Shown: piece by piece, positions 12,300 to 26,237 of the stretch
Position numbering within the stretch: the stretch's first letter is position 1
How the letters are laid out: each line of letters starts with the position of its first letter
Origin: Homalodisca vitripennis
Lineage: Eukaryota; Arthropoda; Insecta; Hemiptera; Cicadellidae
Direction of reading: 5' to 3'
NCBI RefSeq assembly: GCF_021130785.1
Contig: NC_060213.1
Coordinates: 98,820,501-98,884,500, forward strand
DNA length: 64,000 nt
Translations under genes and position numbers: made by a program
Notes under the pieces: generated by a model
The model's input: the letters and a program-made list of their open reading frames with translations, nothing else
What the model was told of the DNA's origin: nothing
Databases searched by the model: none

Positions 12300-13663
12300 T
12301 GAGAAACTTTCATAGCAAATGTGTGAACATGAGCTCGGCTGATATTGATTTTATGGAGGAGCAGAACTCTTAGTGAAGTTTAATTCATGCAGCCAGGCCA
12401 GAAGAAAAAGTTTGGGGCTTGTGCACAGGAAGGTAGTCTTACTTTGGAAGATATAATAAAGGCGTTGACTGAAATACGGTTGGGAACAAAGAAATATTTA
12501 CACTTGCAATTTTGCAATTTTGAGGTACATGGAACAGTTCTTTTAGTATTAATATCTTATGTATTATATAGATAAAAATGCGAGTTTCGGAAGTTAATTT
12601 TATTTTAAACTGCAATATTTTTAGTTAATTAATTGTTTTTAGTATGCAGTAAACCTTTCCCGAATAAAATTATTATGACCAATGAAAAAATTAATTGTTA
12701 TATTTTATATTAAAATATATGAAGGCTTTCTGATAATGAATTTTGATCGCTTTGTAGCTGAGAGCGTTTTTGTTTCAACTTATTGTAAATTTAACTGAAT
12801 TATGGATAAATAATAATGAAGTAATGTTTTATCAGCTACTTAATTTTAAACTAATTGAATGTACCAATGAAAGATAAAGTGCAGGAGGTGTAACAGTATA
12901 TGCTATTAATGCCTTATCCACAACTTATAAAAAAGTTCAATTTTTAATCAGCAGATGTTCTAGAAATGACTGTAAATAGACTTGAAAATAATTGTATTAT
13001 TATGTTTGGTTTTTATAGATTGAATTTTTATGCCATTCAGATGTTCATCAATGAATTTAAACAGTATTTATTAAATAATAAAAATATATTAAAGAATGTA
13101 ATTGTAGTGGGCGATATTTATGTGTATCTATTGACTGTTGATGATATTGATGCCGCTGAATATAAATTGATGATGGCAGGTTTTGGGTTTGAATTTTTAA
13201 TACATCCACCAACAAGAGTAACAGAGAGGACGTGTTCATGCATCGATCATGTCTATTTAAGGCTGTCCTGTAGAGTCATAGGCGTGGGACGATCGTGAGT
13301 GTTAAAAGCGACGGTGGTGGAGACGGATATCACTTGACGTTAATAAACGTCACTGTCAATAATCGTTGATGCTACGTACGTTTTGGCTGTCCTGCCACTG
13401 CTACCGAGACCGCCGCGGCTAGTCCCACTGTTTTCAATTATGATAGGTTGGATGCTATGCTTTCTACTGACTGGTCTGACGTGTATAAGCAGTGTAATGC
13501 TTGTGAGGCTAATGATTTTTTGAAAGTAAAGTGAAAATATGTATAAATGATACTGTACAACTGTAAAAATATATTACTTTTAATTAATAGATTTTGCGAA
13601 TAAAACCATAAATGTATAGATATATTATATAAATGTACTCAAATGTACGTAGCATATAATCGT

Positions 13664-13729
<66 letters not shown>

Positions 13730-15735
13730 GTGTGTGTGTGTATATTTTTAGTCATATTACACAAGTTTTTTTTACACAAAAAAGTAAGAAATAGACCGCA
13801 AATTGATAAATTTAGATTATGTTCTAATTATTTTGAGATATATTAAAGCAAAACATTTAAATAACCAAATCGTTTTATTATTTGATTAAATTAGAGAATA
13901 ATAATGGAAATCTAAATGGCACTTGGAATGCGAATATAACGACGACTGACCAGAATCACAGAGATGAACCGTTTAGTTTGTAAATCGATAATACAATGAT
14001 TACTGACTCAGAAAGTGTTGCTAATGAACTTTATGCGTTTTTATTGTCTATTACTGACCGAAAAAATGGTAACTGATAATTTGCCTGCTGGTTTTGACAA
14101 ATTTTCGAACAAGAATTATATTTAAATATTTATAAGATACTATCCAAGTATTAGGGCAAGTTTTATTTGAAGTTGTAGTGATACTTGTTAAGAAAAATTA
14201 CAAGTCATCAGATATTATTATTCATTTATGAGATTAAACGTATGCGTCCCTGAATAACACAAGTGTTTATATTTGTTAATGATATTATTTTAAGTACAGG
14301 CGTTTTTTCAGATAGTTTGAAAAAAGCCGTGGCAATACCAATTTAGTAAAGTAAGTCACCAAATAAATTATAAAAATTTAGTCCTTTATTTTTTAAAGAT
14401 TTCAACATGTTTTATGATCCTATATATTTCTGTAGTAATAAACCCATATGGATTTACATTTACATATGGAAAATACTGAACTGACTCTTATGGAATTTTA
14501 TCAACAAAATACGAAAGGGAATAAATATCAATAAGTGTGTGGTGAGCTTTTCTAGGATATGCAGAGAGAGTTCAATACCGTAAATCATGCCATTTTTGCT
14601 GAAAAAATTATATAATTGTGGAGTTCGGGGAGTGGCTCATGCCTAGTTTTCCAGTTATTTAAGCAATAGAAAACAATGTGCAAACATCAGTTAGGTTCTG
14701 AGTGAGATGTGATTATTCAGACATGTGGTTCCACAGGGCTCTGCATTAGGAGCAATACTATTTTTGATGGAGTGAATGGAGTTTGCAAAGCTGGATTAAA
14801 TGGTTAATTTAAAGTATTTTCAAACGATACTCTCCTTTGTGATTCATAAGGCGGGTCCGAAAAATTACGTGTCTGATCTAAAATCTTGTTAATGGTGGGT
14901 TTAGAAAAAGTTGGTACTCAATTTTCAAAAAGTTAAATGCATTAATTTTAGTACAAGAGATTATGTTAATGTTCGTGAAAATAATTTATGAATATTTTGA
15001 TTGTTTAACCGAGCAAAACACTTAAAGAAACTGTTCTAAAATTAATGGAATTAGAGAAGTGTATAGAATTATATGGGTATAGTTTTTGACAGTTTAGGGG
15101 TTAGTTTGAAGTCCGCTTTTTTCAAAATGAAAGCAAAGCTCTTGATAGGAAAGAAAAGTAAAACGCAAAGCTATTTTATTATTTGCGGGACATATATGTG
15201 AAGTCTTTATTTTACGTTGGTAAATAGCAGGCTAGAAAATGAAATTGTCCCTTGGGGCAGAATCTATAAATATGTTATAAAACCTATGGAAATTATCCAA
15301 AAATAGTATATTAGATAGAAATTAAAGAAAAGTTTACGATATCCACCATACCCATTTTATTGCCTTAAAGATTTTACCTATCAGATGTAGTTATGTTTTT
15401 GTAAGTTTTATAGGCATTTTTACTTTAAGAGTGGAATTATTTTGTCCCTAAACCCATTTAAACCTTTTACTCAAAGCCACCTAATTATATAACTCCTGCC
15501 TTATTGAACAATTTCTGCTAAACATACAAAATATTTACAAAATTTGAAATATAGCATAGAAATATTAAGTTTTTGTTAAATCTGGACAGAGATAGTGTAG
15601 ATAACCTTTTTAATTTTTCTATAAAGATGGATTGCTTTCAATATCTATGTGAATAGATTATATATGGATTAAATGATTAGTAATATAATGTAATAAGTAA
15701 TATTTTTCGTTTATCTTATAATAATAATAATATGA
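12300..15735 (+). pseudogene. Decayed APE-type LINE (non-LTR retrotransposon), copy 1
   Basis: A heavily frameshifted LINE. A short basic frame at 12387-12575 may be an ORF1 relic. The endonuclease is seen at 12966-13298: NVIVVGDIYVYLL occupies the place of the catalytic GDFN block, followed by HPPTRVTERTCSCIDHVYLR, so the usual Asn is lost. Beyond it come FNYDRL...DWSDVY (about 13436-13490), GVFSDSLKKAVAIPI (about 14300-14345), FNTVNHAIF (about 14571) and VVPQGSALGAILFL (about 14726-14770), the RT fingers/palm motifs of Jockey/CR1-like ORF2. The YADD box is altered to SNDT. A C-terminal NYITPALLNNF lies near 15480, and (ATA)n at 15718-15732 may be the tail. A compound microsatellite interrupts it at 13669. 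A dead copy; clade assignment is uncertain. Confidence 0.75.
13669..13744. repeat. Compound palindromic microsatellite (TA)n(CA)n(TA)n(TG)n
   Basis: TA repeats, then about eight CA, about nine TA, then TG repeats. The CA and TG blocks are reverse complements around the central TA block, so the tract can fold into a hairpin or cruciform. It lies between the endonuclease and RT relics of LINE copy 1. Confidence 0.95.
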
Positions 15736-18700
15736 ATGTTAGTTTTAATAATACTAAACAAAAATGCTTTTGATACTTGTGCTCATATAGGTAGATATAC
15801 GTAGGATAAGTCATGGCTTATACCAATTTAATGCATAAATAATGTAGTATTGTCATAAACTCAAGTAGTATAATGCATATGTTTTAACAAAGTGGGAGAA
15901 ATTTTTAATTTTTTTCTTAAGTTAATTGTTATGTGATGGAATCCCTAAACAAGCTTTGCCTTTAGGATTTCATTTTTCCTCTTGGTTATTTAAAGTTGTA
16001 ATAACATCAAATTACTTGTAATGCAATCTCTTTTATTTGTTTGTCATATGGCATTTTTGAACTAACTGTTAAAGTTGGACGAAATAAATATTTATTTCTG
16101 TAACTAAGGAAATAATTAGACAACATTCCATGCTCTCTGTTTTGGAATATACTAAGACTGCGACAAAAGTAACTCATTCTCCTATAATAATTCTATAAAA
16201 ATTATTACTCATTTACAGAACCTAGGAGCTGTAGCTCGGAAGGTCAAGATATTATCCATTATTAAATCAACGGGGCGAGAGACTAAAATAAGATGATTTG
16301 TGCTCCGAAAGCCACAATCAAGTTATTTTGCTCATGTCCAGTTCCGAGGCATTTACAGAAAAGCTTTAATTATTATTTAAAATCCGTAATCATAAATTAG
16401 TGGATCTATCTATCATTCACATTATCATTCAATGTTACATTAGAACCAAATATGATATTGAAATGGTTAAGGCGTAGTTAAAATATTTTCCTTTTCTTAA
16501 TTAATATTTATTTCTTCGTCTGCATGGTAGGAAATACATCTTTGCATTTATATTTTATTACAGAGCTGCATGCATTTTTTATATTAAAATGTTTTGTTTT
16601 ATCATTTTAGTACAGGCGAACTAAGTACTATTACAGGAAATTGCGCGATCTCTTAATCAGATCTAAAATTCCGACGCCTTAAGCCATACTTACTTAAGGT
16701 AAGCAACTATAATACAGTATAAACCAATAAGAGATTAACAACTAGTCATAAAAACTTATCAGGTGATAAAATTGGCTTAGTCTGACAAAATCTTAAATTG
16801 TTGAGCTAGTTGCCCAGTGAAACAATAAACACCTCTTAGCAAAATACTCGTAGGAAAGTTTAATATATCAAGACATGACCTGGGAGAAGAATATTTGCTT
16901 AACAACTGCAATTATTGTTTCAAAACTTTTACTGTCAAAATATCAATATCGGAACAGTAACATACGATGATATCTGAACTTAATCTGCTATTAATTGTCA
17001 TTCTTTAATGATATAGCGGTTCAGTGTTGGTTAATTTACTTTTCCGTTAAATTATTTAAGTTATAAAACTATCCCAGTTCACGTAAATAAACCACGAAGG
17101 TCAAATTTCGTATTTTAAAACCCGAAATTCAACGTTTAAAACAAAAGACCACCGACTTACTAGAACTAACCTAGATAATATTGTTTTATCATTTTATATT
17201 CTCAGCTTTTAATTAATTCTGTGAGGAAGCCCTATTCAACTGTAACAGAACTGAACATTTATGGACGAGTGAATTGAAGAGATATCACTATAGTAATCGA
17301 ATCTGATACTAACGGATTGGAAGTGACTTGCATCTTGGAAGTACAATTCAATCAAAGAGCGTCTGAGAAACTAATGATCTGAGGCAAAAAATTGATTAAT
17401 TACACCTAGTTCTCTATAGAGTTGTACTATCAATAATGAATTTCTGCTAGTGATGTGAGTTTAGCTCATAATTATATTTGATATATTAGTTTGGTTGTTA
17501 ACATCTAACTAAAAAGCTATTTTACGTTTTTAAGACATCGGAATTGGCCACAGGTTACTGATTTGTATTGTAAATGCAAATATGAAAACAAATATCTAAA
17601 TAATGAAATATTAAATATTATACATATAATAAAGTGAAAGAACATAAACTATGCCTCTGTAACTATCTCATCATCTATTCATTAGAATGTGAACAATATG
17701 ACAATATATGACAATTAAACTCTCTTATGAATTTAGTAAATTAGAAACATTGTTCTACGTTAATTAAACAGTCTTAAAGGTTTCTACCAAACTGATTTCG
17801 TTTGAAGAAACATGCAGATTACAATAGGACTTGTACAATAAGGAATTATATTTCCCTTGAAAACTTTATATGTATATGTGAAAAAAACTTTATATTTTGC
17901 ATTATTTAATAATTTTTTCAACTTAATTAAATTGTTAATAATCTATTGTCTTTCTTGATAATTGTACTTAAATTCTAATATGTATTCAAGAACACCGGAT
18001 TATAATAAGGGCAAACTAGACGACCAGTTTTAAAGACAATCGTCCCAACCCACTATTAAACAAAAATCATCTTATTGACCGAAGCATGTACTAAAATCAC
18101 CGCGAAGCATCTTATTGACATTATTTACGACATGGAGAAAATTAATGACAATTAGGAAATCTTACATAAATCGAAGAAAGATCTTAAATTTGATACTCTC
18201 TAAGAATATTTCAGCATATGTTCATTTCAAATGTTAGTAATCAATTTGTGATATATTAAACGAGAAACTTTAGTTCGGCACACATTATATTTTTAAAAAT
18301 ATTCTAGGACAGTATATATCATCAGCTGGTAAACCAAATTACAAGAACGCATGAGAGAAATAGGAGCGACATAGCAGTTGCACACTTCAACCTGTCTACT
18401 ATCCTCTCGATCGTGATAGTACGTGCGCGGCAAGTCTACGGTCCTTATCGTATGCATTTATTCATTTTGATTGTTTGCACTTTTTGTTATTTTTAATTTT
18501 AAATTGTTTATAACCCTATATAGTGCATTTATTTTTAATTTTTTGATTACCTGATAAAGAAACGATAGTAACGAAACATATATTGCTATCTACAATATTT
18601 TTGGAACTGTTTGACAAGGCATAGTAACCAATTGTTAGCTGTATTTTACATATATTTAAAAGGTTTCTCAACACAGAACAACTGTTATCTGAGTGTATCC

Positions 18701-18856
18701 AGGAGCAGATGTACAATACTAGTTAGAAATACTTAAACTTTAATATATAATTAAATAATGTATAACTACAAATTAATGATACAATTGGAATTACGTTTGG
18801 CATTCAGAGGTCTAAAACAGTTTATACTTTAGTACTAAACAATAACACGTGACAAT
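15736..18856. other. AT-rich intergenic DNA
   Basis: About 3.1 kb without recognised genes or repeats. A GC-richer patch at 18350-18450 has no coding frame I can support. Confidence 0.55.
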
Positions 18857-18980
18857 ACGTTATATCTCGGACAGTATTAAACGTTGTATCAAAGTGATTA
18901 TATAGAGAGATTGACTCCTTAGCTGAGATTGATTTCTCTTTGTGAGCGGATTATTATTTGATAACACGGCTTACGCACAG
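18857..18980 (-). repeat. Dispersed repeat family D, copy 2
   Basis: Inverted relative to the copy at 12100-12215. On the minus strand it shows GTAAGCCGTGTTATC, AGAGAAATCAATCTCAGC and CTTTGATACAACG. It lies 50 bp left of the piggyBac-type element and is not part of it. Confidence 0.6.
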
Positions 18981-19028
18981 TTTGTTCCCTTGTGTTAGGC
19001 TGATTTGCAGTCCTCACTAAAGTGTAGA

Positions 19029-19648
19029 TTAACCCTAGAACACTACCGTGTTTTGATATACCTTTGTTACTACCGATACGTAAATTTTACGTAGCATGTT
19101 TTTATTTTTGTTTTTTAGGTTATGTAAAAGTTTATTTTCATGCCTGTGTCAGTGTTTGTGTATTTTCTTGCCTATGTGCTTACTTAAGGTGATGATGCGT
19201 GTGTTCATGTGTATAACGCGTGCATGTGTGATACATGGTGTTTTACTAACCTGATCTTCATATCTACAATGCCATAGGAACTCATCCTTTCCAAAAAGCC
19301 TACAAAATGTCTACTAACTCCAAAACTTTTATTTACCAAAAAACAACCTAAAATAGGTTTTAGTTACTTATTTTTACTATACACCATTATACGTAAAATA
19401 TACGTATTTTTGTATCAAGCAATACTACCGCTACGTAAAATTGACGCACGGCCTAAATAAAAATCAATATTGAGATAAAAAAAGAACTACACACAATCAC
19501 ACACACACTTCGGAGGACGAACGACCATTGATAAGTAGAAGCAATGCACAAAGCATACACCGGATGGTTGGGGGGGGGGGAGAGTAGGTGTGACTATAAA
19601 CATGACGCATATACGTAAAACTTACGCACGGTAGTGTTCTAGGGTTAA
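19029..19648. mobile_element. piggyBac-type MITE with TTAA flanks
   Basis: The body (19033-19644, 612 bp) is bounded on both sides by TTAA (19029-19032 and 19645-19648). Its terminal inverted repeats share a perfect 18 bp, CCCTAGAACACTACCGTG. The CCCTAGA start and TTAA target site are diagnostic of the piggyBac superfamily. Inside are several near-palindromes of the form TACGTAAAATTTACG (about 19078, 19391, 19434 and 19610), comparable to the subterminal repeats of known piggyBac elements. There is also a CA-rich tract and a G10 run. No transposase frame exists, so this is a non-autonomous element. Confidence 0.9.
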
Positions 19649-21757
19649 GCATCTATCTCTGAGTAGTATTAATGTAAATCTTCATAATATCCAAATGAAA
19701 ATCGTAAATATTGGACTTCTGTGCACAGATCAAAGAAATAACGATTGTAGTGAATAGGGGGAAGTACTATGAAAGTATCTCAATTAAAAATAATAATACG
19801 CTAATCGTGTTCTAGATGTTAGATGTATGTGAAATAAATTTTGACATAGAGTAGAGAGTCGGGCACAAATTATTACATTACAATATTTACAGGATATGGC
19901 TATGTCCAAGATATAAACAATCTTGTAATTAATAATCAATATTGTGATATTCCAAAATTTATAAAAACATACAATGTAATATAAACTTCTTTTAACGATT
20001 TTATTTTATTTGTAATTACTTGGTTTTATCTATATTTTGACACAATAGAAGTGTTTTGACATAAAAATTAGAAGTTTCTTTGTGATCCAGTACTATCTAA
20101 TTATTAGCAGCAAGTACAGCAACATAAATTATACGGCCATGTTAAAAATGCTGTAGCTTTTAAACAATTAGCTATATCCACAGCGAAAAAAGAGGAAAAA
20201 ATTTCCATTTGAAATCAAACCATATATATCACCAGCCAGTTATCAATCTTGGAATACTTTATTCATTTTATGAGACAATATCTTGTTACCTGAGTGTTAC
20301 CGAAGTAATATTCAGGAGCCTTTCAATGTTTAAACTCCGTCATTTTGTCTGTGAGTTTCTAGCAGAATATCTTAAGAACTTATTGATCTATACTTGGAAT
20401 AGTGCATGAAACTTCATTTTTACATAAGCAACTTTGAGTTCTGAATGGTGAATGTCAATCAATGAGGTTACCGAAGCCTATTATTTATGGGCAAAGCGAA
20501 TTTTATTTTGTATCAGTTTCTCTATATTTTTATACATATAATATGTTAAGAACAGAGATGTGGCCTTAAAATTTTGCATGACATCTTTTTACATCGAGAT
20601 AATATCGAGTTCGAGGACGTCATACTACACGGGAGTCCCTCACCCTTTAGTTACCGAACCCTGTTGCGCGATACTTCAATTCGTGGATCTTGTAGCTTGC
20701 TTACGACAGTAGATAATTGTTCCAATGTCTTCGAACCAAATTTAATAAAACTATATGTTTATTTTAGTTTTGGATGTTCATCTATTCTTTGTTACAATTT
20801 GCGTTAAAACCAATACTCCAACTGCATTAAGTGATTATTGGCATACATATAACCTTTTCTTTTCTTTTTAACGAAATCTATATTTTCAAAGTAAGTTTTT
20901 TCAAATATCAGTGGTTTAATGTTTTTAATTTTTATTGGATATACTTGAAAGCAAAAGTGAATATTGAAAAATATGGGCTACATGTTCATAAACCTATAAA
21001 AGCTCTTCTTCACTTAGCTGGATAGCTAGATTCCTAAAATGTTACAGGATTACACACCATTTATGCTGTACCTTTGTTATTCTTCTACATATAATTACTT
21101 CATTGCAAGACAAAAATCTATTTAATTTGTACCAGGGGAAGGTTTCTATTCATTTGTGCTTAAGGTTTGTGATCGTTATGTATCAATTAAAATTGGTGTA
21201 CAATAAGTTTACAACGGTTTTAGTTCAGATGGTAAATTTCTCGTATCTAACTATTCCAAAGTTCCGCAAGCTGGTATTGTTTGACGGTACGTGACTGAGC
21301 TGTCCGTCATTCGGGTCTAGTACGTGACAGGCCACAAGGGATTTCTAATGTACAAAACCTATCTATAACAGGGAAATGGGTTGAAAATTAGATCTTTAGA
21401 TTACATGTATGGTGTAGTATTTTAAAATTAAAATATTATTTTGATTGACATATCTTAAATATATATGATTTAGGGTGGTTGTTTTAAAGTGTTACTTAAT
21501 TTTTCAAATACTTTTTTTTAAATAGGGAAGACACCTCGATGCTCCCTGAGCACCATAAAAATTGTGTTATTTAAAAAATTACACCAGTGAATCACGTCAA
21601 CAGAAATTAATATTTGCACTAAATGAAAATTTTTTTACATTTTTAAAGATGTGACAAATATTTTTCAGTTAAAATACAGAGCACATTATTAAACACGGTT
21701 GTAATATGTAAATAGTGACTGCGCTTTATTTTTGTAAAATGCTTGTTTCAACTAGGG

Positions 21758-21770
<13 letters not shown>
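19649..21770. other. AT-rich intergenic DNA with several short frames
   Basis: Frames of 63-77 codons occur at 20209-20409, 20574-20807, 20831-21025 and 21103-21294 (all plus). Their composition is that of AT-rich random sequence, and I assign none. The patch at 21285-21340 includes TACGTGAC motifs faintly like family F1. Confidence 0.45.
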
Positions 21771-21826
<56 letters not shown>

Positions 21827-21855
21827 ATATGTATAATTATATATACATATATATT
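21771..21855. repeat. (AT)n microsatellite
   Basis: About 30 TA dinucleotides, with minor interruptions at the right end (TATTATAT, then ATGTATAATTATATACAT). Confidence 0.95.
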
Positions 21856-22093
21856 ATTAGCAACAAAATAAATTCTTAAAACAATATTTCAAGACCTGCA
21901 GAAGAGAATAATAGCAATTTTATAACTCTATTCACTCTTTAATAACATTAAACTTATATTAACACAAACAAATAATTTCAGTACCTTGGACGTTAATCCT
22001 GCATAACATTATTTTAAAACAAATATGTGAAGCTTTGTCGCCTTGTGAATAAGTTTTAATATAAAGTTTTGATAAAAATCAGTACTTTCATCA

Positions 22094-22097
<4 letters not shown>

Positions 22098-22151
<54 letters not shown>
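22098..22151. repeat. (AT)n microsatellite
   Basis: About 27 uninterrupted AT dinucleotides, 240 bp right of the previous AT tract. Confidence 0.95.
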
Positions 22152-22154
<3 letters not shown>

Positions 22155-25099
22155 TTTTTAATGAACGCGTTCAAAAGGATGCGGTATAAAGCAATTTCGT
22201 TGCTTTATGGAATAAAAATTTAAATTACATTATAATTTTATATATATACCAAAAAGTCTATTGTGTAATAAAACTATAATCATCCCTTTCAAATAGATTA
22301 TCGAATAACTTTTACGATTATCTATGCTGTATAAATTATACCTTAAGTATAATTAAAAATTAAGTACTCCAGTCAAGTTTAAAAGAGAGTATCCAAAGGA
22401 ATAACAGGACGGTACAGCTATATATTCAAAATGTATTTTTTTATAATTATTTTAAATACGATGAACGTATTTCAAGTTATTCTCCTGGAAGAAGAGTATC
22501 AAGAATACTAGAATTTTCTCGCATTGGAGCTTCATTTTATTCATCCTATTACAAAAGAATAAGTTGTTAGCGGTTCTGGAATCCCGCGGATAATTTCGTA
22601 CCCAATTAACTGGATGCGTTAATGCATCCCAACTTCAACAAAATTATTGTGTTCTCAATAAAAGTACCATTGTTGTTGCTTGAGGTATTGAACAAGCCAA
22701 ACACACTCCGACCATTACACACCCCGAGACGTTATGTTCTACTTCCGCACAGAAAATCTTTTAATCTGCACTGATTATTCACGTTAAGAAAGGCCTTAGT
22801 TCTTGAATTAGATTTTAAATTGTCTGTAACATTTACAATTTCATTTTTTAAATGTTATACACAGTTGTAGGCTTACTGCAACCTGAGTAATTAGAGCTAG
22901 ATACGAATTACGCGAAAATGCACAAAGATTTAATTGTCTATAAATATAAAACTCATTTTGCCATTTACATATGGATTAGAGAAAAGTACTACTTATCTAA
23001 TCAATTTGTGACGTGTGTATAAAGACATGCTGTCTTACCCAGCTGTGTACTTTGGTGAGTTTTTTAACATGTTTTCTTCCATTATACTCTTCTTAAGAAA
23101 ATCTGCTATATTGCTTTCTTTACATATGGGACGCTTTGGATTTGGCATAGCTTGGAAACTATGGAATTAAATCAACAGTAAATTTTTTGCCTATCGTTAA
23201 TCAAATTCTCGGATTTTTTATGCATTGTTGTTGGTCTGTAATTTTCTATTGACTTTTGTATTTCACAGGATTTTAACTTTACATATGAATAATATAGAAT
23301 CAATTACAGAATTATACCATTTATAAAATTTTACAAGAACTAAGTGAATTAAATTAAAAACGTATGTCACTTAAACAAAACAAAAACACTACATCAAAAT
23401 CACAATATTTTTTAAAAGTAATCAATTTTAGGAAGTAAAGTATTCCTAATAAATAACAAAAATATGTATGTTCAAAATAAAAAGTGGTATAGGTATCTAA
23501 CGATTATATCTATAATGAAATCTAAGACGTATGCTAGTATAACTTGCAAATACTGGAACATTAGGAGGGTGGCTAAATAGCACCGAATCAGTGACACTAA
23601 TACCGAGGTTCTACTAAAGCCAGAATACGTGATTGATAATACCTAAAATGTTTTTATGACTATCAATGTATATTGTTGTGATAAAATCTAAAGCTGGTGC
23701 TTAATAAAGTCATTTTAAAACTTCACACTTGTATGTTAATAATGCAGTTCGGATATAAAAAAAGTTACTCCAGAAATTCTAGGTTAGCGGTAAGTTCACA
23801 TTTTCGTGATTCGTAGTGATAATAAAAAAAACTGGAATAATAACCAGATAAGAGATTTTACTAACAAAGAACGTGGTTGGTAATTTACAAACAAATATAT
23901 TTGTTTAAAATTGTATTTTCTAGCACAGTTTCAATATGAAAAACATTTAACAAAACAAACGACTTAAAGTAGAAGAATTATTTTAATCCAGCTTATCAAT
24001 TTTATTTAACTATTTTCAGGACTAATATGTTATAAAACTTTTATGCTTTACTCTTCTTATTATTCTGTAGAGACGTAATTATTGACAATAAACTTTGATT
24101 TTTATCATTTAATATTTTGGTTTACTTTTCAACATTTAAACTCAATAATAGTAAAACTAAGTAAATAAGGAGTACTATATTTCAATGAAAAGATTTTTTT
24201 ACATAATAAATACATCACTCGAAATTGTTAAATTGGTTTCAAAACACAGGTACGATTATCAAAGTAAATAAAAAAGATTAAATTCGTAGTAATACGAGAA
24301 AAGAAAAACTTACACATTGTATGTGCACTGACATTTATTTTTTCGGATATTAATAATGCTCTCATTTATAAAAAATATGTATTTTTTATTCTGTATTATA
24401 TCAATTTATTACAACCACAAATTACGATACGTTATTATTGGCAAGATAGTTCCAATAATGTATGATGCTTCGAGGACTTAACATAAACGTGAATGTAATT
24501 AAAATAATATCAGTGATAAAAAATACCCATACGACATTCTTTATTAACAATGGGAAGAAAGTGGTACGTAGCTTTGATTGGTTCAATCTCAGTAGAAGTG
24601 GGGGCGGCGATCCGCTGAACCAATAACAGATCAAGTCTCACAGCCGCTGGCAACACTAAGACTACTCTGGTGGCCTCATCTTCACTTCTAATAATTCTTA
24701 CGAGTGGCAGTTGCAGTAAATCGTTTGTTATACAAGTAATAAATATTGTCCTTCATATACAGTGAGTGTCCAAGTAAGTAATTCATGTATGTGTCCAGTA
24801 CGTGGATATGTAGCCTTCGCCCAATGTAAACTTTGATTTTACTTGTAAGACTGTAATAAATTAATCATCCATTGTAGAATACCTTAGCTAAAATGTAGCA
24901 TAGAGCAAGTATGTTTTAACTCATCTTTAAAAAGTTATAAGTTTACAAGGATAGGCTATATTTTTAATTCAAACATAACCATTGATTATACCGGCTACCA
25001 CAGCGTACCTAATGTGATCAAACTTAGTGCATTATAAAAAATTGAAATCTGAAAAGTTGTATTATAAATTTATAAACGCTTAAGTAGCACTAAAATATT
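22152..25099. other. Intergenic DNA with a GC-richer island near 24590-24780
   Basis: Mostly featureless. Two patches are richer in GC: 22565-22760 and 24590-24780. The second has inverted CCAAT/ATTGG motifs and two consensus splice donors (GTGAGT at about 24762 and GTAAGT at about 24774), so a 5' exon is possible but unproven. Confidence 0.4.
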
Positions 25100-25150
25100 T
25101 TAAAAGGTACGTGCCGCATAACAGTCTTCACTGAGGATATACGGAAAGTC
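25100..25150 (+). repeat. Dispersed repeat family F1, fragment
   Basis: AGGTACGTGCCGCATAACAG, then TCTTCACTGAGG, matches the F1 arm. The GCATGCAAAATTT part is replaced by unrelated sequence. Confidence 0.45.
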
Positions 25151-25475
25151 TATGGCAAGATTTCCTGGATTCCTATTGTTGTTCCAAGATTCCTATTGTT
25201 GTTTTGTCTGTAAAGCGTAATTTTTGAGTGAATTTTCAATAATACTCAATCGAATTTCCATGACTTATATGTACTCTGAACGAATTCTATTTTGCATATG
25301 AAGACATGTCAGTTCATGAAACAATCAGTCAGTCATACTTATATTAATTACAAAATACTGATCTATTGTTGTTTTGTATGTAAAGCGTATACATTTTTGC
25401 AAAGCATTCTAAACTCCAAGTCTAAAATACAATTAACAAGTTTCTTATCCAATATAAACTTTAGTAAAGCCTTTA

Positions 25476-25602
25476 CATATGCTACGGTAATTAGCCGCTG
25501 TGTAAGGGCGACTGCTGTTACTCCGCATCAGTGCGTCCTCATTAAACTGTGATGAGTCGTTTGGTCTACAGTTACCAGTAAACAGTTGGCAATAACCTTA
25601 TT
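25476..25602 (-). repeat. Dispersed repeat family B, copy 2
   Basis: Inverted copy of 6852-6976. The minus strand reads TGTTTACTGGTAACTG, ACGACTCATCACAGTTTAAT and CAGTCGCCCTTACA. It also generates the C-terminal part of an 86-codon plus frame (25292-25552), which I therefore do not call a gene. Confidence 0.75.
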
Positions 25603-25814
25603 TAACTTACGAGGTACGAATTCAAGTTGTGACACGTGTATTTGTAAGTTGTATTAATAAGAAACAAATAAAAGTCAAGGTATTTTACTTTTATATTTCG
25701 GACGGAAAAAAACTTATGATTAAGAATTAGTTAAATTTATGATGTAGTTTATAATAACATGAAATGCAATATTTAGAGATGTCAGGTTAATTATTGGTTT
25801 ATATTAAAAGTTGT

Positions 25815-26015
25815 GGGTACGTGACGCTAAGTGTCGCGTAGGTTGCATGCAAAATTTCTAATCTATAACTCATTTAACTCTCGAGTCTATGTCCTGCGGG
25901 TAAACAGACTGACTAAAAATCATACAGGGAATAAATGACAATGATTGTGTCCAGCTAAACTCCGTGGTTTCAGATGCACCATCATGGAACAAATTCTTAT
26001 TTATGTAAATCATTC
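25815..26015 (+). repeat. Dispersed repeat family F1, copy 4
   Basis: GGGTACGTGACGCTAAGTGT, then CGCGTAGGTTGCATGCAAAA, with a longer 3' part ending in ATGGAACAAATTC, which is shared with 7425-7490. Confidence 0.6.
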
Positions 26016-26237
26016 TCGAAATATATTGCTACATAACATATTCACATGCTTGTTCTTTAAAGTAGATTCTATATATCAATGATCAAACAATAAAGGTTTC
26101 GGTGAGCTATAGAGGGAGGTGCAACATAAGAATGTGCTGAAATTAAGTCTTTTCACAGACTGTTATTGTTGCCATGTTTACACAAAAGCTATGTGTTACA
26201 TGATAGTTATGATATATATAATTTTTTCAATAAGCAA

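Noticed and set aside
12290..12330. LTR primer-binding site (TGGTGAGACTGTG)
   Set aside because: No second LTR or gag frame was found; downstream sequence is a LINE.
13057..13239. 60-codon minus frame
   Set aside because: Antisense shadow of the LINE copy 1 endonuclease.
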